Made by a program: the position numbers and the translations under genes. A stretch of DNA of 64,000 nt from Ursus arctos (lineage: Eukaryota > Chordata > Mammalia > Carnivora > Ursidae), in the NCBI RefSeq assembly GCF_023065955.2, contig NW_026622997.1:18704001-18768000 (forward strand). The letters are read 5' to 3'. Positions 32,960-43,534 of this stretch are shown here, piece after piece; position 1 is the stretch's first letter, and each line of letters opens with the position of its first letter. The notes under the pieces were generated by a model. That model did no database searches, was not told where the DNA came from, and was given only the letters and a program-made list of their open reading frames with translations.

Positions 32960-33365
32960 AAAAGAAGTATGCCTAGTACATAAGAAGTACTCAATAAATG
33001 TTTTTTTTTTAATACTCAAATGTGATCTTTATTTATACAAAATGCCTCAATTCCTACAGCAGTTCATAAATATTTGCTTTTAATTTCAGGATTGCTTTTT
33101 TTTAATAATTTTTTTTATTATGTTATGTTAGTCACCATACAGTACATCCCTAGTTTTTGATGTAAAGTTCCATGATTCATTAGTTGCGTATAACACCCAG
33201 TGCACCATACAATACGTGCCCTCCTTACTACCCATCACTAGCCTATCCCATTCCCCCACCCCCTGCCCCTCTGAAGCCCTCAGTTTGTCTCCCAGAGTCC
33301 ATAGTCTCTCATGCTTCATTCCTCAATAAATGTTTTTTGATGTTACTGGCTGACTGAATACTTGA
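32960..33365 (+). mobile_element. L2/MIR-type terminus split by an L1
   Basis: Left part tatgcctagtacataagaag then tactcaataaatg. It continues after the L1 as ttttttgatgttactggctg, actgaatac. Joined at the duplication, it reads as a normal L2-like terminus, which supports the L1 boundaries. Confidence 0.6.
33007..33321 (-). mobile_element. Short L1 with probable 3' transduction, reverse
   Basis: Positions 33104-33320 are the reverse complement of the carnivore L1 3' UTR (for example gtcaccatacagtacatccc, then ttccatgattcattagttgc and cccagagtccatagtctctc). On the minus strand, after the L1 A-rich end, about 85 bases of non-L1 sequence (33011-33095) follow, with AATAAA near 33030 and a second poly(A) at 33001-33010. 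A 17-bp target duplication ctcaataaatgtttttt (32990-33006 and 33322-33338) encloses the whole unit. Confidence 0.8.
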
Positions 33366-34574
33366 TAGCCATGCTACAACCTTTGTCCTCCTCACTGGGG
33401 ATCCAAAGAGAAAGAACCCTTCGCAAATTCCTTGAGCATACCCTGTCACGGTGGCTGCTTGATCGTCCAGCCCTTCTCTTTCTACTCCTTCCTGCTGAAG
33501 CACAAAACCCCAAGTCTTGTCACATCTTTGTGAGGTTCCCTGGGATAACGCAAGCCTCCTGTGAGTCTCGGGGGTTGGACGTGTGGAGGGAGCCCTGAGG
33601 CGATGTTCATCACCAGAAAGCTACACGGGCGTTCAGAGAGCTGATGGATGTTCAATCACTTGCAGTTGTGCATGCAAACAGCTGGGGTGTCCCTTATCCA
33701 GGCATGTCAGTCATGCCTCGCGAAACCAATGAAGGGGAATTTCCCCAATGCTAAAATCTCCAGAGAGTCCCCAAAGAAGGGGAATCATGGCCTCAACTGC
33801 CCCATCTCAGAAAAGTGCAGGAACTTCCAAGTTCTACACAGACGCCTGGGACAATGCCTGGATTGTCACTAACAAATGTGATGGTAAGAAGCAGCAAAAG
33901 CAAGGGGATGCTTCTCCCGCCCTCTGGATTTCGAATTCCTTCTCCCGTTTCTCCTGTGAGGACAAAGTCTTCCCCAAAGAACCAGGACCTTCTTCCTCAA
34001 GCCCAAATGGTGCATGAGAGGAAGGACACCTGAGCAAGATTTATGGCAGGGTAGGCAGGAGGTCTGGAAAGACTTCCACACCTCTTCCGCCTGAGTGTCC
34101 AACGCTGGGGTCCATTTGACAAGAAACTCTAATCTTATTCCCTAAGAAGAGATGAGATTGAAAAGGCAAATACTTCTACCGACAAATTGGTTTTAGGTCA
34201 GTTAGTCCTTGTTTCGGCAAATAATCCTTCCTCATGAGCAGATTTGGTTGAAGGGTAGGAGAGAAAACTGAGAAGAGACACAGGGGGAGGGACTGAGGGC
34301 AGAAAATTGATTCTCTGCCTCCTTCCAGAGGAGTCTCCCCAGGAAGCCTTCCTTCCCCTCCCAAGACCTTCTCAAATGACCATAGTGAGAGTTTTGAGTA
34401 GCTGTCCAAAAAAGTCATTCTAGTTCCCCACCCCCTGCAGCCCCAGGTCCTGTTCTCCACGTCAACCACCTGGGTCATCGAGGGATATCTCAGTTGCTCT
34501 AAGCTCTCCACGGAAAAATGTTTTTCAATGCATGGCATACCTTCTAGAGAATAAGACTTTTCTCAGCCAGATTT
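33339..34574. other. Unique sequence
   Basis: No gene or repeat recognised. Overlapping frames of 70-120 codons on both strands (33648-34538) lack domains. Confidence 0.4.
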
Positions 34575-34655
34575 TAAATTTTAGATGCAACATCATTCAC
34601 AAGAGCCAAAAGGTGGAAACAACCCAAGTAAACATCAGCAGATGAACGGATAAAC

Positions 34656-34767
34656 AAAATGTGGTCTACACCTACACCGGATTAAAATGTGGTCTACACC
34701 TACACCGGATTAAAATGTGGTCTACACCTACACCAGATTAAAATGTGGTCTACACCTCCAATGGATT
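34656..34767 (+). repeat. 28-bp x4 minisatellite inside the L1
   Basis: Units start at 34656, 34684, 34712 and 34740. Copies 1 and 2 are identical, copy 3 has one change, and copy 4 (cctccaatggatt) looks closest to the original L1 text. The core is aaaatgtggtctacacctac. Confidence 0.95.
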
Positions 34768-34857
34768 TTTCGTCAGCCTTTAAAAGGAATGAAGTTCTGA
34801 CACACGTCACAACACAGAACTTCCAGGACATCATGCTAAATGAAATAAGCCAGACAT

Positions 34858-35062
34858 GGGGCACCTGGGTGGCTCAGTCGGTGAAGTGACTGCTTTCAGC
34901 TCAGGTCATGATCTCAAGGTTCCGGGATCCAGCCCTGTGTCATCGGACTCCCTGCTCAGCAGGGAGTCTGCTTCTCCTTCTCCTTTTGCCCCTTCCCCCT
35001 CAACTGGTCCCACTGGTACACTCTCTCTCTCAACTAAATGAATACAATCTTTAAAAAAAAAA
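34858..35062 (+). mobile_element. Can-SINE inside the L1
   Basis: The head GGGGCACCTGGGTGGCTCAG leads to aactaaatgaatacaatctt and poly(A). The L1 text resumes with accagacacagaaggacaaa, and the repeated ccagaca on both sides marks the target. Confidence 0.94.
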
Positions 35063-35572
35063 ATAAAGACACCAGACACAGAAGGACAAATATTTTATGA
35101 TTCTACTTGTGTGAGATACCTAAAATAGGCAAATTTATAGAGACAGAAAGTACAATAGTGGCTCCCAGGAGCTAGGGAGAGGGAGCAACGAGGACTTATT
35201 GTTTAATGGGTACAGAGTTTCTGTTTGGGAAGAGGAGAAAGTTCTGGAAATGGATGGTGGCGATGGTTGCACAACAATGTGGATATACTAAATACCACCA
35301 AATTACGTGCTTAGAAGTGGCCAAAATGGTAAATTTTATGATATGGATATTTTAACACAATAAAAAAAAATTTTTTAAATGCAATTACCACTCTCTGCAG
35401 GCTGCTACTTGCCTTCCATCCCATTCTCTGACCCAGTCCTCTATCAATGAATGATTGAGCACCACTGAGCAGGGCAAGAGCCATGTTCTGGAGCACATTG
35501 GAGTATGGCAAGGTGAAGTTTCTGTCTCTACTGAGAGGCCAGTACTTATGCCAAAGAAATGAAGGCTGGCCA

Positions 35573-35777
35573 GGGCGCCTGGGTGGCTCAGTCAGTTAGG
35601 CGTCTGCCTCCAGCTCAGGTCATGATCTCAGGGTCCTGGGACCGAGCCCTGCCCTGGGTCAGGCTCCCCGCTCAGCAGGAAGTCTGCTTCTCCCTCTGTG
35701 TCTGTGTCTTCCCTCTCCTTATGCTCTCTGTCTCTGTCTCTGTCTCAAATAAATAAATAAAATCTTAAAAAAAAAAA
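35573..35777 (+). mobile_element. Can-SINE
   Basis: The head GGGCGCCTGGGTGGCTCAG is followed by (TCTGTG)n-like text and AAATAAATAAATAAAATCTT. Flanks aaatgaaggctgg at about 35558 and aaatgaagtctgg at about 35778 are the target duplication. Confidence 0.95.
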
Positions 35778-35789
35778 AAATGAAGTCTG

Positions 35790-36060
35790 GTCTGTTTCCA
35801 CACTGTCACCAAACACACTTTGCCCAGGCTTTCCCTCTGGTACAACACATCTTCCACGGCTGCCTTTTGCCCACAAGCTCAGGGTCTAAAACTTAGGCCA
35901 GAGTTCAACACCCTCCCCATCTGGTCTAAACTTCCAAGCTCTCACTCACTACCCACCTCCGCACACTCTGCACCCATTGGGCCTCCTCCCTGTTCTCCAA
36001 ACACTCCCTCGCTTCCTCTCTACTGGATCTCCTGCCCACCTCTCTGTCCGGTGTGAGCCC
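35790..36060 (+). mobile_element. L2 fragment (probable)
   Basis: acacactttgcccaggcttt, gctgccttttgcccacaagc, ccccatctggtctaaacttc, ctcactcactacccacctcc and aaacactccctcgcttcctc follow the L2 order. Confidence 0.6.
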
Positions 36061-36920
36061 CAGCCCTGCAGTGGTCGCTCCTACCGCCCAACACGTCTCA
36101 CAGCAGCCTTCGTCCGCATCGTTCCCTTTATTGCTTGGTTATGCAACAGAGCTGCTGGGGGTGGTAATGACATTGTGAAGAGTCAAGCTCTAAGGAACTT
36201 CAGGAGATTATTTCATTCGACTTCCTTAATTTGTAGCGAGGACACCCAGCCTGAGCCACGTCCCAGCACTCATGAGCTGCGGAGGAGGGAACAGAATCCA
36301 CGACCTAACACCAGCTCCTTTCTCTCCTTCGGAGCCCCAGGTTGTCTCCATTGTCCCCAACAGGGTTTGAAGCTCCGCCCGGGGCAGACAAGGGCCACAG
36401 CCCATGTCATGTGTGTCCTCACAAACCCAGCATGGTATTACTAAGCCCACGTTGAAACCCTAAAGGTGTTTCTAGACCATCCCCTTATCCGCACGGGCCT
36501 CAAATTTCTCTTAACAGTCTCTTATGAATAAACTTTTCACCTCTCCCAATGCAGACTGTCTTCCTTGTGAGTCTTCTAAGAGGGAATTAGGCAAACCAAA
36601 ACAAAAGCAGTGGGAGCATATATTTGAAGAAACTTAGCCAATTTTTCCAACCCCAGAAGCATGTTCAGTTTACTTCTTGGCCCTCAGTGTGGACCCAGCA
36701 TAAACTGAACCAGACATACTTGCTCTAATTTTATCTCGACTTTGCAGACAGATAGTAACCTGGGTTGGTTTCGTTCATCTGTTTCCTGGACCATGAATTC
36801 ATCATTGCTCTTGCTGGCTCGGCTGTGTGGGCATTCTTTCAGTTGGAACGCACACAGGCTGCTTCCTTCTCCACCGAGCTCTTAAAAGGAAAAAAGAAAA
36901 CACAGCTTCGCCTCCCCCTT

Positions 36921-36927
36921 TATAAAG
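36921..36927 (+). promoter_or_regulatory. TATA-box-like motif
   Basis: tataaag preceded by the C-rich cgcctccccctt. It could position transcription near 36950. A single motif is weak evidence. Confidence 0.2.
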
Positions 36928-37286
36928 AGACAGAACCCCTCCCACAAGGCCAGGCAGCATCTACGCACAGGGCTGATTTTGCAGACGTCCCTTACCTGGG
37001 GCAGAACCCAGCTCGCCTCCAGCAGACAAGCTTGTCTTTCTGGGATTCTGTTCGTCCTTCCAGCCTAACGGATCCCATCAGGAGCAGGATGTGGCTTTTG
37101 CCGTCACAAACCATAGAATCCGGAGGTAATGGTCACAGTGATGGGGGGCCTCCCGCCAGCCCATCAGCCCTGGGGTTTGCTTGGTGAGGAGGATGGAAAG
37201 GAAAACGGGGGAAGTTCTCAATGCCGGGGAACTTTTGAGAGGCCCGATGGGGGAGGGAGGCCCCGATCCGTAACTGCAGAAGCCTC

Positions 37287-37302
37287 ATGCAAAATTTAAT
37301 TA
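37287..37302 (+). promoter_or_regulatory. Octamer/homeodomain-like composite motif
   Basis: atgcaaaatttaatta joins an ATGCAAA half-site (POU type) and TTTAATTA (homeodomain core) in repeat-free sequence. Function is inferred. Confidence 0.3.
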
Positions 37303-37440
37303 CAACTTGGGCGGAAACGAACGCCAGAAACAAGTGTCATTCATCAACTGAAAACACCAACTAAGGTAAACACTGCCGCAAAGTCAGGGCAAGAAAGGGA
37401 GGAGGAAGGAAGGAGGGGGGGATCACTCTGGATATCAAAC

Positions 37441-37740
37441 AAATCGAATTACCCTGAAGGCCCGGCCAGACACATGCATTAATCATCGGTTATCCCGGCT
37501 GCACACCTGTACGGGAAGCAGAACCTGGCGGGCTCCAAATGACTCCGGCTGACGGGGCGGGCCAGCAGCTTTCCCCGGGGTGCCGGACAGGAGGGACAAG
37601 GGCGCAGGCCCAGGGGAGCCTGGCCCGCAAGTGGCCACGTGGCTCTCCCAGCGAGGATTCCATTCAGACCGTGCAATCCCCAGCTCTCCGGCCCAGTGAC
37701 TTTTTCCAGCCCCGTTTTTTGCCGAAGCCCCTGCACTTCC
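37441..37740. promoter_or_regulatory. CpG-dense segment, weak CpG-island candidate
   Basis: By eye I count 19 CpGs in 300 bases at roughly 60% GC, an observed/expected ratio near 0.7. This is unusual against the CpG-poor background of the window and is not due to a SINE. Confidence 0.45.
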
Positions 37741-38674
37741 TTCAGACCTGGGCAAACCTGCGGCACCCCCACCTCATTCTGCAGGCTTCCCTGGAAGAGG
37801 GCAGGCTTGGGGTGGGGGGGAAGTCAGGCCACTGCAAGGATTGGCGGGCCAGCAGGGGCCAGCTTCCAAATCCTTGATGGGGCTGGTTTTCTTCTAGAGT
37901 GCGATTCAGAGTGGAGGGGGAAGGCGAGTGCAATGGGTTGGGGCGTGGGGGGAGACAAAGTGGCCCTGTGACTTTGTTTCCCCCTGCAGCAGGGGCTTGT
38001 ACACTCACGAGCTCCGGGGGCTGGTCACAAGCTGAAGCCGCGTCATCCGAGGAGGTTGGAGAGCTGCTCGGCTGTCCGGGTTGGGAGCTCTTTGCCCTTG
38101 ATGAGAAATTTCAAGTGGGAACCATCTGAGTGTGTGAGCCTCTGTGAATGAGAGAGTGCATTTAGAGGGAACAAATGATTTATTAGCGGGGCCTCCGCAA
38201 AGTCTCCTTCGGAAAGGGAGGGAGCTCCCCCTCCACCCCCCCTTATCATTAAAACATTACAGGGGTAGACTCCATTTGGCCTCCTGAGCCGGCCTGCAAG
38301 GGAGTCACAGCTAATCAGGCAGCCAGCTCAGCTCCTCCAGCCTTTCTCTGAATGCAACAATATGTATAAACTGGCAAAATGGACCGTGGACCCACTTTGA
38401 TGTTGAACAAAGAGGAAAAACTCCACAACAGCCTAGGAACGGTACTCCCGTTTAACTCTTCTGCGTCCTTCGGCAGAGCAAATGGGAAGTGCCGACACAG
38501 CGGGACAGGGCTCCAGGGAGAGCTAAATAATGAACCATTACCATTTCAGGCTCTTCCACCCAGGTATTCTCTAGCAGAGAGAAGGGCCCGTCTCAGCCTC
38601 TGAACTACTTGCTCTGATTATATAAGGGACTGTCCTTTGAGCAATTGCGGGGGCCTGAAGCCATAGGACCGGGT

Positions 38675-38830
38675 CTACAGTCACCATCTCATTTAACCCT
38701 TGCCACATCTCTGTGGGATCCATACCAACCTCCCATTTGGAAGATGGATGAACAGGGTGGTTAAGGGACGTGCCTCATATGTCCCGGCCCATCCAGGATT
38801 CCAGACCCAGGTTTCTCAGTTTCCCAAACC
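38675..38830 (-). mobile_element. MIR, reverse
   Basis: ctcatttaacccttgccaca, atctctgtgggatccatacc, aacctcccatttggaagatg and attccagacccaggtttctc match reverse MIR. Confidence 0.75.
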
Positions 38831-39317
38831 CTCCCAGCAGCACAAAAGCTCGGGTTGTTTCTCATGCTCATGAGCGAATTCCCTTTTCTTGGGAATGAGA
38901 TGTTCTGCATAAGTAAACTTCGTAGATCTAAAACCTATCTCTTTAAAGCCAAATCTTTTTACATTTATAATTAGCTTGGAATAGAATTTTTCAAAAATAT
39001 ATGGTATGTTTCCATGGCTTACAAAAGAGAAAATGCCAAGGGAATGCCCTTCCTCCGGACAGGCAGGAATTCCAGCCTACAGGTGCTCAGAGATACCTAG
39101 GAAGGGGTAGGCACTGTGAGCCCCGAGGGCAACTCGCTGCAGATGTGGGGAAGATGGACCCACTTCAGGGACTGCAGGCCAGGAGGTGGGTCAGAAGGGT
39201 TGAGGGTTGGCGGTTAGGTGAAAACCATGCAGGAATAAAAGCACTGGAAAGATTTTCAATCGCCATCTGGGAATGGAACAAGAAAACCAATCATGGATCA
39301 AGACTTAAGTAGCTTGT

Positions 39318-39494
39318 GGGCGCCTGGGTGGCTCAGTCGATTAAGCGTCTGCCTTCGGCTCAGGTCATAATCCGGGGTCCTGGGATGGAGCCCCACGTCG
39401 GGCTTCCTGCTCAGCGGGGAGCCTGCTTCCCTGCCTGCTCGTGCTCTCTCTCTCAAATAAATAAATAAAATCTTAGAAAAAAGGGAAAAAAATG
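39318..39494 (+). mobile_element. Can-SINE
   Basis: The head GGGCGCCTGGGTGGCTCAG leads to AAATAAATAAATAAAATCTT and an A-rich tail. agcttgtg at 39310-39317 and 39500-39507 is the remaining target duplication. Confidence 0.94.
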
Positions 39495-39676
39495 TAGGAA
39501 GCTTGTGAGATTCTAGCATCGGGATTGTCCCATTTCCCCCTTGGTAATCAATGGTAAAAACCACCTCTGAAACAAGACAAAATAAATGTTTGAAACATAA
39601 AAATGTGCGTGAGCCCAAATGTCAACAGTGGTGACTCCGGTGAGGTTACTAACCTTCTTCTTTCTTCTTACACCAG

Positions 39677-39806
39677 GGCTCTGTTTTAACTTAGACCAGA
39701 GAGGTGTCTCCGGTACTCAGCTTTCACACTCCGCGCTGTGTCTGAAGAGCACGTGGAAGAGAAGACGTCCTCTGACTGCAGAGCTGCATCACCTTGACAA
39801 TAAAAG
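39677..39806 (+). other. Candidate spliced exon, probably noncoding
   Basis: A strong acceptor (cttcttctttcttcttacaccag, split: cttcttctttcttc and ttacaccag) precedes 39677, and a good donor AAAAG|GTAAGG follows 39806, defining a 130-base exon. The frame open across it extends through the acceptor, which argues against it being the coding phase. It also contains AATAAA near the donor. Existence as an exon is inference. Confidence 0.3.
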
Positions 39807-39859
39807 GTAAGGAACATCTACATTATGGGGCTGTATTCAAATAGTACACATTTTCAGTC

Positions 39860-40030
39860 CAAAAAATGGGGAGGCTCTGGTATCAGAAAGAGCTGGCTTG
39901 GCATCCTGGCTCTTCTGCTTCCTAGCAGAGCCACCTGGGACCCTTGACTTACTCTTCCAGACTCAGTTTCTCTCTCTGCAACACAGGACTGCTGATGGCT
40001 CCTTCCCAGGACTGTGGCGAGACACAGCGA
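39860..40030 (+). mobile_element. MIR
   Basis: gaggctctggtatcagaaag, agctggcttggcatcctggc, tcttctgcttcctagcagag and gactcagtttctctctctgc match MIR in order. Confidence 0.82.
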
Positions 40031-40284
40031 TTCATGGGGAGTCCTTTTCGTTTATAGAATACAGGAAATGAACAGGTACGCTCGTGGGAACAACCTAGAT
40101 TGCCTGCATTTACAAATACGACCCCTCCCTCCAGCCTCTCTACTGTCAAGTTAGACCTCATTGAAACATTCATTGTGAAAGTATAAAATTTATGGTGAGT
40201 TAGGTCTGTTCTGGACACTGCTTTAAAGACTCTGGCAATTACCAAAGCGCCAAGAGAAGCTCATTGTTAAGATTAGGGCCACAG

Positions 40285-40511
40285 GGCACCTGGGGGCAAG
40301 CATTTGATTCGGACTTAGGTCATGAGCTCAGGGTCGAGAGATTGAGCTCCCCATCGGGCTCCCTGCTCTGCCCAAGTCTGCTTGAGATTCTCTCTCTCTC
40401 TCCCTCTGCCAGCCCCCCCACTTGCACCTGCTTTCTCTAAATAAATGAATAAAATCTTAAAAAAAAAAGATTCTCTCCCCCCTTGGCCCCTCCCCCTCCC
40501 TCTCTAAAAAA
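40285..40511 (+). mobile_element. Can-SINE, rearranged
   Basis: The head GGCACCTGGGGGCAAGCATT has lost part of the A-box region. After AATGAATAAAATCTTAA and poly(A), a second CT-rich block and short A-run (40471-40508) repeat the tail. The target duplication agattagggccacag at 40270-40284 matches agatcagggccgcag at 40512-40526. Confidence 0.92.
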
Positions 40512-40589
40512 AGATCAGGGCCGCAGCACAAGACCATATTAGAATAAAGCTACCCTGCAGAGAATTATGTGGGTTGAACATCCAATTAA

Positions 40590-40790
40590 ATAATGTACTT
40601 ATTATTTTCACATGCCTTTTCTCACTCACTTAACAGAAGAGCCTCACAAGGTGGGTATTATCATCCCCATTTGGCACCAAGTTTGGACAACTTCCTGTGG
40701 TCATAGAACCAACAGGTAACATAGCTGGGATTTGGACCCAGATCTCCCGACTCTGATGTCCCTTCTTTACACATTGTTTCAAGTTGTCAC
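40590..40790 (-). mobile_element. MIR, reverse
   Basis: gagcctcacaaggtgggtat, tatcatccccatttggcacc, gtaacatagctgggatttgg, acccagatctcccgactctg and atgtcccttctttacac match reverse MIR. Confidence 0.85.
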
Positions 40791-41201
40791 CAATTTTCAT
40801 AATCGGCTTAGATACTGGATTCGTGTTAATAGTACCCAGAACATTATTTAAAGCTGGACAATTCCAGGGAAATTTGTCAATGGTTTATAATCCATGGATG
40901 AGTGATTCTGAATATTACTGGTAAAATGCAATTTCTCCCTCCATCTGTCTTCCTCCTTCTGCTTTTGTCTCTTTCTGTCCCTCTCCCCTCCCCCACCTGG
41001 TAGTATTCCCATCAATATAAAGATACGATTGTAAATCCAGGATGTTAGTTCAAACTTTCTTTTTTCATCTATTCAATTCATGAAGGAAAGAGGGAGATTA
41101 CAAATACATATCCCTTAACCCTAGGAGTTTATCCTTGGCTTTTGTACTGAAAACCATTTACCCTAAGGCTAAGACAGTAGGTGCAATGTTTCTGCTGGCA
41201 C

Positions 41202-41296
41202 TTTTTTTTTTTTTTAAGATTCTTTTTTTAAAAGTAATCTTTCCACCCAACATGGGACGCGAACTTACAACTCTGAGATCAAAAGTCTCACGCTCA
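41202..41296 (-). mobile_element. Old short Can-SINE, reverse, lacking its head
   Basis: A T-run, aagattcttttttt, then taatctttccacccaacatg, ggacgcgaacttacaactct and gagatcaaaagtctcacgct match the older subtype seen at 9628. The ~25-base head is missing, and a plus-strand SINE begins exactly there. Confidence 0.85.
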
Positions 41297-41487
41297 GGGT
41301 GCCTGGGTGGCTGATTTGGTTAAGCGTCTGACTCTTGATTTCAGCTCAGGTCATGATCTTGGGGTCCTGGGATCGAGCCCCACATCAGGCTCCCTGCTCG
41401 GCATGGAGTCCGCTTCTCCCTCTGCCCCACCCCTGCTTGTGCTATTTTCTCTCTCAAATAAATACATAAATAAATACAATAAATAAA
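41297..41487 (+). mobile_element. Can-SINE abutting a reversed SINE
   Basis: The head GGGTGCCTGGGTGGCTGATT leads to tctctctcaaataaatacat and an AATAAA-rich tail. It lies tail-out against 41202-41296, giving an inverted pair with the heads together. No clear target duplication. Confidence 0.93.
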
Positions 41488-42149
41488 AGCTCTGCTTGTC
41501 TCAAGTGGGGAGGCAAATGGGCAGGCCCATCATTTAATAGAGGTGTCACTTAAAACACTCCCCCAGAAGACCCCAAGAGGGGTCCAAAAGAAGTCAACGA
41601 TACTTAATCCTCTTCTGGGAAAAATATGGAATAGGAAGTCCGAAATATAGACTTGGTGTGGTCATTAAACTTGCAGCACGTCCCGTCCCCTCTCTGAGAG
41701 GGACCTGACACTCTCTACAGCCCTCCACTCTTCCAGTTCCTGCTGGAAAAAATCACGCCATTGTGAAGGGGCAGCTCGGCAGAGAAGCCGGTGGGGGTTC
41801 TCCGGGGGAGAACCTGGGGGGGCAGCTGTTCTCTCTCGGTGTCACAGTAACTTCGTGGAAATCCAGCCATCTCGACGGAACCTCGGTCTGACAGAGGGGG
41901 CCGCCATGAGCAGCTAGCGAAGATGGGGCCTAAGTCTCAGCCTGCCCCACAAATATTTTGTTCTCGAACACCCACCCGGCAGACACCCTGGTGTTTGACG
42001 TGGCTCTTGCTAGTGCGGGTCTGTTGGAAGCTGTGGTATCTTATCTCCGGCCGCACGGAGCCTCGGGGCCTCTCCAGGGAGGGGCTGTGGGGGGGGGGGA
42101 GTGCAAGATTTGACTTGCTGCTGTTAACTCCAGACCATAAACATCGGTT
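41488..42149. other. Unique sequence
   Basis: No repeat or gene recognised. The 189-codon minus frame at 41937-42506 continues through a MIR and is not credible. A run of ten to eleven G lies near 42090. Confidence 0.4.
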
Positions 42150-42320
42150 ATTTGAACAAAACTTTCTACATGAGCCGCTTATCGAACTCTCTGGGCCTCG
42201 GTTTCTTCTCTGGTAAAAGAGAAATCCCAACAGCCACCTCCTGGGGCTGCTTGTGGTAATTAAATAAGAAAATCCATGTAAAGCGGGTGACACAGAATAA
42301 AGGGTCAGTCCTTCCCTTTC
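42150..42320 (+). mobile_element. MIR
   Basis: cgaactctctgggcctcggt, ttcttctctggtaaaagaga, cacctcctggggctgcttgt, ggtaattaaataagaaaatc and catgtaaagcgggtgac match MIR. Confidence 0.82.
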
Positions 42321-43264
42321 CGGCGTCGGCCATGACCTTCCCCGCAGGTGAGATGGAGTGAGGAGTCCCCGGATGTGGAAGAACTGACACTGGGAAGCCA
42401 AGCAGGCAAGAGCCCTAGACAAGAAAGGGCGGGCTTCCAGGTCACACGCTGTCCCCAGAGTGGGTTTGTGAGCAGAGGGGACACAGCTCAGTAAGACAGA
42501 AGTCAAGCTGAGCGCTAAGCTCTAGGACGACTGGGGATTCCTGAATGCTAATCCAACAGCTTCGACATGGCTACTTTTTTATTTCCACAAATTAAAACGA
42601 GACTGAGAGCATTGTGCGAGCATTTGAGGTAGACCCACACATGCCAACGCATAATTCACTTCGCGATGCACCCGGGTCCCTTTGGCTCCAGTATAGACAA
42701 CAAGGGCAAACTAGAGATCCAGAAGTGAATTTGGGTTAGTGACTTATATAGAAGAGCCATTTGAAAACTACAGTATGGACGCTCCTTCGCTGTTTTAGCC
42801 CTGGACATGTGTGCTGGAATCTTCCTAAGATGCTAAAACCAATGTTGAAGGTACAAGTGTATCAAGAAACATCAAAGTGCTCGTTCTCTCTGAGCTATTC
42901 TGTCTCTGGGAATGTGTCATAAGGCAGTGATTTGGTGGCTGAAGCCAGAAATGGGAACACCATTCAGTTAGGACACAGCAAGAGACGCTGATGACGTGAG
43001 CCATGGGAACACTCACACAAGCACGTAGCCATGAAAAAGCGTGCGTTTTGAAATTCATATTGTAACATGGGAAATGCCTATAATGTCACATTCACTGAAA
43101 AAGGAACAAAACATTAGACATAAATATGGCTAAAACTCTTTTTTAAATGAGCAAACAAAAAATTAAAATATTAGAAGGAACTGTGCTAAAATGTCAATAG
43201 TGATTTTCTTTGGGTGGTAGAACTATTAAAATGTTTTTCTTCTTTTAACTTTCTGTACATTTTC
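42321..43264. other. Unique AT-moderate sequence
   Basis: Nothing recognised with confidence. 43060-43260 has loose similarity to old L1 3' text (aaatgtcaatagtgattttc, then tttaactttctgtacatttt), which could extend a second old L1 fragment. Confidence 0.35.
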
Positions 43265-43338
43265 TGGCTTTTAAAAATTGAGGTACCATTTACCTGCAAT
43301 AAAGCACATAGATCTTAAGTGTACAGTCAGTGGATTTT

Positions 43339-43534
43339 TTAAAAAATATTTTTATTTATTTATTTGACAGAGAGAGAGACCCCCAGCGAGAGAGGGAACG
43401 CAGGCAGGGGGAGTGGGAGAGGAAGAAGCAGGCCCCCAGAGGAGGAGCCTGAAGTGGGGCTCGATCCCAGAACGCCGGGATCACGCCCTGAGCCGAAGGC
43501 AGATGCTTAATGACTGAGCCCCCCTGGCGCCCCT
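43339..43534 (-). mobile_element. Young-type Can-SINE, reverse
   Basis: It has the GGGCGTGATCCCGGCGTT-like variant and a perfect 14-bp target duplication agtcagtggatttt at 43325-43338 and 43535-43548. Along with 7613 it is one of the least decayed copies. Confidence 0.96.

Larger units (their letters stand above)
34575..35375 (+). mobile_element. Old L1 3' end (L1M/L1MA-like), interrupted
   Basis: aacatcattcacaagagcca, ggtggaaacaacccaagtaa, gcctttaaaaggaatgaagt, catgctaaatgaaataagcc, then after the SINE gacaaatattttatgattct, tattgtttaatgggtacaga, gatggttgcacaacaatgtg and the aacacaataaaaaaaaa end. It contains a 28-bp tandem repeat and a SINE. Confidence 0.85.
36126..38674. other. SINE-free GC-rich block, candidate regulatory DNA
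   Basis: This lies within a Can-SINE-free interval from 35778 to 39317. It contains a TATA-like element at 36921, a CpG-dense segment at about 37441-37740, a composite atgcaaaatttaatta at 37287-37302, and aaatgatttattag at about 38175. No coding domain is seen in the frames here. Confidence 0.45.

Noticed and set aside
39619..39810. 63-codon frame with CFNLDQ-like text reminiscent of an integrin alpha N-terminus
   Set aside because: The match is only a few residues, the frame reads through the candidate splice acceptor, and nothing else of an integrin exon follows.
41937..42506. 189-codon minus-strand reading frame
   Set aside because: It runs antisense through a MIR (42150-42320) and overlaps a plus-strand frame of similar quality.
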